From Escherichia sp. MOD1-EC7003 (lineage in GTDB: Bacteria; Pseudomonadota; Gammaproteobacteria; Enterobacterales; Enterobacteriaceae), in NCBI RefSeq assembly GCF_002965065.1, contig NZ_PTRE01000015.1, positions 1 to 64,000 on the forward strand: a DNA stretch of 64,000 bases, written 5' to 3'. The translations under genes and the position numbers were made by a program. Numbering within the stretch: position 1 is the first letter of the stretch; the number at the start of each line of letters is the position of its first letter. The notes under the pieces are model-generated. The model did no database searches. It was not told the DNA's origin and saw nothing but the letters and a program-made list of their open reading frames with translations. Below are positions 58,456-64,000 of the stretch, piece after piece.

Positions 58456-60174
58456 TCAGCCTTTAATCTGTTTCACCAGATAATCGACGATGTCACCAGT
58501 CTTAATTAACTGTTTCTCGCCGTTACGACGATATTTATATTCGATATCGTCGTTGTCGAGGTTACGGTCGCCCAGCACAATAGTGTGCGGAATACCGATC
58601 AGTTCCATATCAGCAAACATCACGCCCGGACGCTCTTTGCGGTCATCCAGCAGCACTTCGATACCTTGTGCACGCAGTTCGCTGTACAGTTTCTCAGCAA
58701 GTTCCTGTACGCGGAAGGATTTGTGCATGTTCATCGGCAGAATCGCCACCTGGAACGGTGCGATCGCGTCAGGCCATACGATGCCGCGTTCGTCGTAGTT
58801 CTGCTCAATCGCCGCAGCTACTACGCGCGTTACACCGATACCGTAGCAACCCATCGTCAGGATCTGGTTACGGCCATCTTCACCTTGTACGGAGGCTTTC
58901 AGTGCTTCGGAGTACTTAGTACCCAGCTGGAAGATGTGACCGACTTCGATACCTCGTTTGATCAGCAGCGTACCCTGACCATCCGGGCTTGGATCGCCCG
59001 CTACCACGTTACGGATATCAGCAATTTCTGGGGTAGCGACATCGCGATCCCAGTTGATACCGAAGTAGTGTTTTCCATCGATGTTAGCACCAGCAGCGAA
59101 ATCACTCATCGCCGCAACGGTACGGTCAATCACTACCGGAATCGGCATGTTTACCGGACCTAGTGAACCCGGACCGGCTTTAACCACGGCACGAATTTCT
59201 TCTTCAGTCGCAAAAGTCAGCGGGCTGGCAACCTGCGGCAGTTTTTCCGCTTTAACTTCGTTCAGCTCGTGGTCACCACGCACCAGCAGCGCAACCAGCG
59301 GGAAGCTACTGCCTTCAACCGCTTTAACCAGCAGAGTCTTAACTGTTTTCTCAATCGGCAGATTGAACTGTTCAACCAGTTCAGCGATGGTTTTCGCGTT
59401 CGGCGTATCAACCTGCGTCATTTCCTGGGTAGCAGCGCCGCGCGGTTCTTTTGGCGCGATAGCTTCTGCCAGTTCAATGTTCGCGGCATAGTCAGAGGTG
59501 TCGGAGAAGACCACATCGTCTTCACCACTCTGCGCCAGCACCTGGAATTCGTGAGAGGCGCTACCGCCGATAGAACCGGTGTCGGCCTGTACGGCGCGGA
59601 AATCCAGCCCCATGCGGCTGAAGATTTTGCTGTAGGCCGCATACATTGCATCGTAGGTTTCCTGCAGGGATTCCTGAGAAGTATGGAAAGAGTAAGCATC
59701 TTTCATCAGGAATTCGCGGGAGCGCATGACGCCGAAACGTGGACGCACTTCATCGCGGAACTTGGTCTGGATCTGATAGAAGTTCAGCGGCAGCTGTTTG
59801 TAAGAACTCAGCTCGTTACGAATCAGGTCAGTGATAACTTCTTCATGAGTTGGGCCGAGTACGAACGGACGCTCGCCACGGTCAACAAAACGCAGCAGTT
59901 CCGGACCGTACTGTTCCCAACGACCACTCTCTTGCCACAAATCGGCTGGCTGAACCACCGGCATCGACACCTCGATTGCACCGGCGTTGTTCATTTCTTC
60001 ACGCACGATGTTTTCGACTTTTTTCAGAACGCGCACGCCGGTCGGCAGCCAGGTATATAACCCGGAGGCCAGCTTGCGGATCATCCCGGCGCGCAGCATC
60101 AGCTGATGGCTGATCACCTCGGCGTCGGCAGGTGTCTCCTTGAGAGTGGAGAGCAGGTATTGGCTAGTACGCAT
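58456..60174 (-). CDS. proS: Prolyl-tRNA synthetase
   Basis: ProS charges tRNA(Pro) and edits Ala-tRNA(Pro). The 572-residue protein, starting [11 protein letters not shown], has class II motif 1 ([16 protein letters not shown] near residue 65), motif 2 ([20 protein letters not shown] near 140), the editing domain inserted between motifs 2 and 3 (about 225-405), motif 3 (GCYGIGVTR near 443), and an anticodon domain. The longer frame upstream (to 60228) would add 18 unconserved residues. Length equals K-12. Confidence 0.97.
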   Translation of the reverse strand: MRTSQYLLSTLKETPADAEVISHQLMLRAGMIRKLASGLYTWLPTGVRVLKKVENIVREEMNNAGAIEVSMPVVQPADLWQESGRWEQYGPELLRFVDRGERPFVLGPTHEEVITDLIRNELSSYKQLPLNFYQIQTKFRDEVRPRFGVMRSREFLMKDAYSFHTSQESLQETYDAMYAAYSKIFSRMGLDFRAVQADTGSIGGSASHEFQVLAQSGEDDVVFSDTSDYAANIELAEAIAPKEPRGAATQEMTQVDTPNAKTIAELVEQFNLPIEKTVKTLLVKAVEGSSFPLVALLVRGDHELNEVKAEKLPQVASPLTFATEEEIRAVVKAGPGSLGPVNMPIPVVIDRTVAAMSDFAAGANIDGKHYFGINWDRDVATPEIADIRNVVAGDPSPDGQGTLLIKRGIEVGHIFQLGTKYSEALKASVQGEDGRNQILTMGCYGIGVTRVVAAAIEQNYDERGIVWPDAIAPFQVAILPMNMHKSFRVQELAEKLYSELRAQGIEVLLDDRKERPGVMFADMELIGIPHTIVLGDRNLDNDDIEYKYRRNGEKQLIKTGDIVDYLVKQIKG

Positions 60175-60284
60175 GTTGTTACAGTTCCAGTTGGAAGGTA
60201 GAACAGGCTCAAGGCGAGCCTGGGACAAAAAAAGTGATTTAGTTTACCAGTGCAAAAGAAATGTCAAAAGAGAAGGGAGTGAAT

Positions 60285-60992
60285 TTAACGCGGTTCCAGC
60301 GCAAAGACTTCAAAACCAGCGTCGGTGACGCGCCAGCGAACATTAAAATCATGCAGCCAGACGGCATAGGTTTTGCCCGTTTCCTCACCTTTACGATAGG
60401 CCGGGCGCGGGTCCTGCGCCAGTACTTCGCGGATAAACAGCGTTAATTGCGGATAACGCTTCTCCTGCGTCAAAAGTTGCTTTTCTACTTCTGTGGTAAA
60501 ACTCACCGCCATCTCTGCTGCTGGCGCACTTTGCGCATAGCTGGCACTGGCATCGGGAAGCGATTCGGCAAAGGGGAGATACGGTTTGATATCCACTACC
60601 GGCGTACCATCGACCAGATCCAGACTGCCGAGCTTCAGAATCACGCTATCTTTATGGCAAACAACCTCTTTCAGCTCTACCAGCGACATACCAATCGGGT
60701 TAGGGCGGAAAGTAGAGCGTGTGGCGAAAACCCCCATTCTGGCGTTACCACCGAGGCGCGGTGGACGCACAGTCGGACGCCAGCCGCCTTCCATCGTTTG
60801 ATGAAAGACGAAAAGGATCCATAAATGGCTGAACGCCTCCAGGCCGCGCACGGCGTCGGTCTGGTTGTAGGGAGCAATGAGATGCAGTTCGCCGTTGGCA
60901 CTTTTTACCAGACCTGGCTGGCGCGGAACGGCGAATTTTTCTTTATAGGGCGAGCGAATAACGCCTATTTGCTCGAACTGGAAACTGCTCAT
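60285..60992 (-). CDS. trmO: tRNA (adenine37-N6)-methyltransferase TrmO
   Basis: TrmO (TsaA/YaeB) methylates the N6 of t6A37 in tRNA(Thr), using S-adenosylmethionine bound in an unusual beta-barrel fold. The 235-residue protein has the family pattern GVIRSPYKEKFAVPRQPGL at the start (residues about 10-28), THSTFRPNPIG-like ATRSTFRPNPIGMSLVEL (near 107) and DIKPYLPFAES (near 153). The start overlaps the end of rcsF by four bases, so the two are co-transcribed. Confidence 0.94.
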   Translation of the reverse strand: MSSFQFEQIGVIRSPYKEKFAVPRQPGLVKSANGELHLIAPYNQTDAVRGLEAFSHLWILFVFHQTMEGGWRPTVRPPRLGGNARMGVFATRSTFRPNPIGMSLVELKEVVCHKDSVILKLGSLDLVDGTPVVDIKPYLPFAESLPDASASYAQSAPAAEMAVSFTTEVEKQLLTQEKRYPQLTLFIREVLAQDPRPAYRKGEETGKTYAVWLHDFNVRWRVTDAGFEVFALEPR

Positions 60993-61393
60993 TTCGCCGT
61001 AATGTTAAGCGCAGAACCGATACATACAGCCTGACGATAACAGCCTGGCGTACCGCTGGTGACTTCGCAGCTATGCAGTAATACCGCATTGGCTTTCATT
61101 TTAGATGCATTGATTTGCATCCGCTTACGCGCGGTTGGAATGCTCGGTGGAGAGTCCTGATTAGAGGCCTGGCAAGAGTCGCCACTGACTTCACCGAGAT
61201 CGCGGAACGGTTTGCCGACTAATTCTTCTGCATTGGTATAAATTCGGACCGGCGTAGCGCGCGGTGCTTTCGGTTTTGCAGGCTCCGCTTTCGGCTGGGG
61301 TGCAGTGCTTTGAACGGGTTCGACAGGGGATCTGCTTAACATGGAACAGCCGCTTAGCATGAGTGCTACTAAACAGATCGGTAAAGCACGCAT
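60989..61393 (-). CDS. rcsF: Outer-membrane lipoprotein RcsF
   Basis: RcsF senses envelope damage and triggers the Rcs phosphorelay by binding IgaA. It is threaded by BamA through barrel porins to the surface. The 134-residue precursor has a lipobox LSGC at Cys16, a proline-rich linker (about residues 28-48, PKAEPAKPKAPRATP) and a folded domain with four cysteines that form two disulfides (DSCQAS, LHSCEV, GCYRQAVC). Length equals K-12. Its reliance on BamA makes the variant BamA loops in this window worth noting. Confidence 0.96.
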   Translation of the reverse strand: MRALPICLVALMLSGCSMLSRSPVEPVQSTAPQPKAEPAKPKAPRATPVRIYTNAEELVGKPFRDLGEVSGDSCQASNQDSPPSIPTARKRMQINASKMKANAVLLHSCEVTSGTPGCYRQAVCIGSALNITAK

Positions 61394-61442
61394 AGTATTT
61401 CCTCAATGTATGATCAAAACGTCAATATTGAATCAGGCGCTT

Positions 61443-61473
61443 GTAAAAATGACAAGACGGGCAAGCGCCCGTC
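61443..61473 (-). terminator. Intrinsic terminator of metQ
   Basis: On the minus strand GACGGGC pairs with GCCCGTC (two-base loop extension), then TTGTCATTTTT. It lies 38 bases after the metQ stop and ends the metNIQ operon before rcsF. Confidence 0.75.
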
Positions 61474-61510
61474 CTGAATGATATTACAAATTGTAGAAAC
61501 AGCCTAAAAA

Positions 61511-62326
61511 TTACCAGCCTTTAACAGCGCCGCCGTTAAACACTTTGTTTGCTGCTTCGTAAACTTCGTCAGACTGATAAGCCTGGACGAATTTCTTCAC
61601 GTTCTCGGCATCTTTGTTATCTTCACGCGTCACGATCAGGTTTACGTACGGGGAGTCTTTATCTTCGACAAAGATACCGTCTTTCGCTGGAGTCAAGCCA
61701 ATCTGGCTGGCATAGGTGGTGTTGATAACTGCCAGAGCGATTTGCGCGTCGTCCAGAGAGCGCGGCAGCTGTGGTGCTTCCAGCTCAACAATTTTCAGGT
61801 TTTTGGGGTTCTCAACAACATCAAGAACGGTCGGTAGCAGGCCAACGCCATCTTTCAGTTTGATTAAGCCCATTTTTTGCAGTAGCAGCAGGGAGCGACC
61901 AAGGTTAGTTGGGTCGTTTGGCACGGCAACCTGCGAACCATCCTGCAATTCATCCAGTGATTTGATTTTCTTGGAGTAGCCAGCAATTGGATAAACAAAA
62001 GTATTACCTACTGCGACCAGTTTGTAGCCACGATCTTTCAGTTGCTGATCAAGGTACGGTTTATGCTGGAAGGCGTTGGCGTCGATATCGCCTTTGCTTA
62101 ATGCTTCGTTTGGCAGCACATAGTCGTTGAAAGTTACCAGCTCAACGTCCAGACCATATTTGTCTTTCGCAACTTTCTGCGCGACTTCTGCAACCTGCTG
62201 TTCGGCACCAACAATCACGCCGACTTTAATGTGGTTTGGATCTTTTTCATCCTGACCGCAGCCTACCAGTGCCAGTGATCCAATAAGAGCTCCCACTGCC
62301 GCAAAGGTTTTGAATTTGAACGCCAT
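61511..62326 (-). CDS. metQ: D-/L-methionine-binding lipoprotein
   Basis: MetQ captures methionine in the periplasm for the MetNI importer. The 271-residue precursor has a lipobox LVGC with Cys23, then the NlpA-type binding fold (KVGVIVGAEQQVAEVAQ..., NAFQHKPYL near residue 86, and DPTNLGRSLLLLQ near 138). Length equals K-12. It is the last gene of metNIQ, 39 bases after metI. Confidence 0.97.
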   Translation of the reverse strand: MAFKFKTFAAVGALIGSLALVGCGQDEKDPNHIKVGVIVGAEQQVAEVAQKVAKDKYGLDVELVTFNDYVLPNEALSKGDIDANAFQHKPYLDQQLKDRGYKLVAVGNTFVYPIAGYSKKIKSLDELQDGSQVAVPNDPTNLGRSLLLLQKMGLIKLKDGVGLLPTVLDVVENPKNLKIVELEAPQLPRSLDDAQIALAVINTTYASQIGLTPAKDGIFVEDKDSPYVNLIVTREDNKDAENVKKFVQAYQSDEVYEAANKVFNGGAVKGW

Positions 62327-62365
62327 ACCTTATTCCTTCTTCAATTATTTATGTTGTGTTGAACG

Positions 62366-63019
62366 TTACTTGCGAGTGACAGCCCGGACGATGCGGTCGC
62401 CTGCGAACTGAATTAAATAAACCAGAATGACCAGCAATACCAGTACCGTATTCATTACCGTTGCGTTGTAACCGATGTAGCCATACTGATAGCCAATCTG
62501 ACCTAAACCACCGGCACCGACAGCCCCCCCCATCGCTGAATAACCGACCAGGGTAATCAGGGTGATAGTTGCCGCATTCACCAGACCCGGCAATGCTTCC
62601 GGTAACAGCACCTTACGGACGATCTGCATTGGCGTGGCACCCATTGCACGGGAGGCTTCAATTAACCCGGTTGGGATCTCCAGCAGCGCGTTCTCGACCA
62701 TACGGGCAATAAACGGTGCGGCACCAACGGTCAGTGGGACAATCGCTGCCTGCAAACCAATCGATGTACCGACAATAACGCGGGTAAACGGAATCATCCA
62801 TACCAACAAGATAATGAACGGGATGGAACGAAAAATGTTCACTATGGCTGATATGGTGCGATATAGCTTCGTGTTAGCAATAATTTGCCCCGGGCGCGTG
62901 ACATAAAGCAGAACGCCGACCGGCAGACCAATCACGAAACCAAAAAAACCGGATACGAAGGTCATCGCCAGCGTTTCCCATACGCCACGAACCAGTAACC
63001 ACATCATCGGCTCAGACAT
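62366..63019 (-). CDS. metI: Methionine ABC transporter permease
   Basis: MetI forms the inner-membrane channel for D- and L-methionine. The 217-residue protein has five predicted membrane helices and the coupling-helix motif [24 protein letters not shown] (near residues 140-163), typical of permeases that dock on the ATPase. Its ATG overlaps the metN stop by eight bases. Length equals K-12. Confidence 0.97.
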   Translation of the reverse strand: MSEPMMWLLVRGVWETLAMTFVSGFFGFVIGLPVGVLLYVTRPGQIIANTKLYRTISAIVNIFRSIPFIILLVWMIPFTRVIVGTSIGLQAAIVPLTVGAAPFIARMVENALLEIPTGLIEASRAMGATPMQIVRKVLLPEALPGLVNAATITLITLVGYSAMGGAVGAGGLGQIGYQYGYIGYNATVMNTVLVLLVILVYLIQFAGDRIVRAVTRK

Positions 63020-64000
63020 AACCCAGTACCTCTACTTTTACATGGTGTTGCTGCAGCCAGGTGATGGCCGCTTGCGTATCTTGCTGTGTGCCGTGCATTT
63101 CAGTCAGCATGATGCCGAACTTAACGCCACCGGCATAATCCATCTGCGCGCTAATGATGTTGTTATTGACATTGAAACGGCGCGTGGTTTCAGAAAGCAG
63201 CGGGGCGTCGACCGACTGACCGGTAAACTCCAGACGCAGCATCGGCACGCAGTCAGCGAATGGTTCCGCTTGCAGACGTTCCTGATAATCTTCCGGGATA
63301 TCCAGATGCAGGGTCGACTGAATAAACTTCTGCGCCAGCGGCGTTTTCGGATGCGAGAACACTTCACTTACCGTGTCCTGCTCGATCAACTCGCCATTAC
63401 TGATCACCGCCACGCAATCACAAATGCGCTTCACAACGTCCATTTCGTGGGTGATCAACAGAATCGTCAACCCCAGACGGCGGTTGATATCTTTCAGCAG
63501 TTCGAGGATAGAACGTGTCGTTGCCGGGTCCAGCGCGCTGGTGGCTTCATCACACAGCAATACTTTGGGATAGCTGGCTAACGCTCGGGCAATCGCCACA
63601 CGCTGTTTCTGTCCACCGGAAAGGTTAGACGGGTAGCTATCATGCTTATCGCCAAGACCAACCAATGACAGCAATTCCGTCACGCGACGTTTGATCTCAT
63701 CTTTCGGTGTATTGTCCAGCTCCAGCGGCAGAGCCACGTTGCCAAAAACAGTACGCGAAGAGAGCAGGTTAAAATGCTGGAAAATCATACCAATCTGGCG
63801 GCGAGCTTTGGTCAACTCGGATTCTGACAGCGTGGTCAGTTCCTGGCCATCGACCAGCACGCTACCCTCGGTTGGGCGCTCCAGCAGGTTTACACAACGT
63901 ATAAGCGTACTCTTACCCGCGCCTGAGGCACCGATAACGCCATAAATTTGTCCAGCCGGCACATGCAGGCTGACGTTGTTCAACGCCTGGATGGTGCGGG
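63012..64000 (-). CDS. metN: Methionine ABC transporter ATP-binding protein (5' end cut by window edge)
   Basis: MetN is the ATPase of the MetNIQ importer. The visible part covers about 329 of 343 codons; the first dozen or so residues lie beyond the right edge. It has Walker [10 protein letters not shown], the signature NLSGGQKQR, Walker [12 protein letters not shown], and the C-terminal regulatory ACT-like domain (about residues 265-343) that binds methionine and inhibits transport when methionine is plentiful. The frame runs through the TTG at 63983, which is internal. The promoter and MetJ sites of the operon are outside the window. Confidence 0.95.
   Translation of the reverse strand, partial: RTIQALNNVSLHVPAGQIYGVIGASGAGKSTLIRCVNLLERPTEGSVLVDGQELTTLSESELTKARRQIGMIFQHFNLLSSRTVFGNVALPLELDNTPKDEIKRRVTELLSLVGLGDKHDSYPSNLSGGQKQRVAIARALASYPKVLLCDEATSALDPATTRSILELLKDINRRLGLTILLITHEMDVVKRICDCVAVISNGELIEQDTVSEVFSHPKTPLAQKFIQSTLHLDIPEDYQERLQAEPFADCVPMLRLEFTGQSVDAPLLSETTRRFNVNNNIISAQMDYAGGVKFGIMLTEMHGTQQDTQAAITWLQQHHVKVEVLGYV

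Overview
The window is chromosomal DNA from an Escherichia close to E. coli. Gene order follows, gene for gene, the K-12 segment from folK to metN (panBCD/yad side to the gmhB side), and almost every protein has the family's E. coli length. Comparisons with K-12 here are from memory, not from a search. Most proteins look about 98-100% identical to K-12. A few (FhuA, YaeI, the BamA surface loops) are clearly more diverged, and two K-12 genes (ldcC, yaeF) are absent, so this is not a K-12-like lineage. No prophage, insertion sequence, CRISPR array, tRNA or rRNA was found.

Layout. 1-526 is AT-rich DNA without a credible gene, in the place of the yad fimbrial operon control region. 527-5304 (minus strand) holds folK-pcnB, gluQ-dksA, sfsA and thpR. 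5378-16606 (plus strand) holds hrpB, mrcB and the ferrichrome locus fhuA-C-D-B, in which fhuA is broken by a single stop codon. 16764-23916 holds hemL, clcA, erpA, yadS, mtn-btuF and dgt. 24046-28919 holds degP, cdaR, yaeH, an unrecognised 236-residue gene and a diverged yaeI. 28971-33354 (minus strand) holds dapD, glnD and map.

33524-53420 (plus strand) is a dense essential block: rpsB-tsf-pyrH-frr (translation and UMP kinase), dxr-uppS-cdsA (isoprenoid, undecaprenyl and CDP-diacylglycerol synthesis), rseP-bamA-skp (envelope assembly and sigma-E control), lpxD-fabZ-lpxA-lpxB (lipid A and fatty acids), then rnhB-dnaE-accA. Palindromic repeats (a 127-bp ERIC and a 138-bp ERIC-like element) lie inside the rpsB-tsf and pyrH-frr junctions. 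After accA a small DUF4282 membrane protein gene stands where K-12 has ldcC. Then come yaeR, tilS, rof-yaeP, yaeQ-arfB, nlpE, proS, trmO-rcsF and metQ-metI-metN; metN runs off the right edge.

How the genes work together. Much of the window concerns the cell envelope. BamA inserts outer-membrane proteins that Skp and DegP escort or destroy. RseP releases sigma-E, NlpE signals to Cpx and RcsF to Rcs, while Lpx enzymes, FabZ, AccA, UppS, CdsA and MrcB make lipid A, phospholipid and murein. The two most informative departures from K-12 both affect surface receptors: a nonsense codon in fhuA (the receptor of phages T1, T5 and phi80) and a BamA with replaced extracellular loops. Together they may reflect phage, colicin or contact-inhibition pressure; that link is inference.
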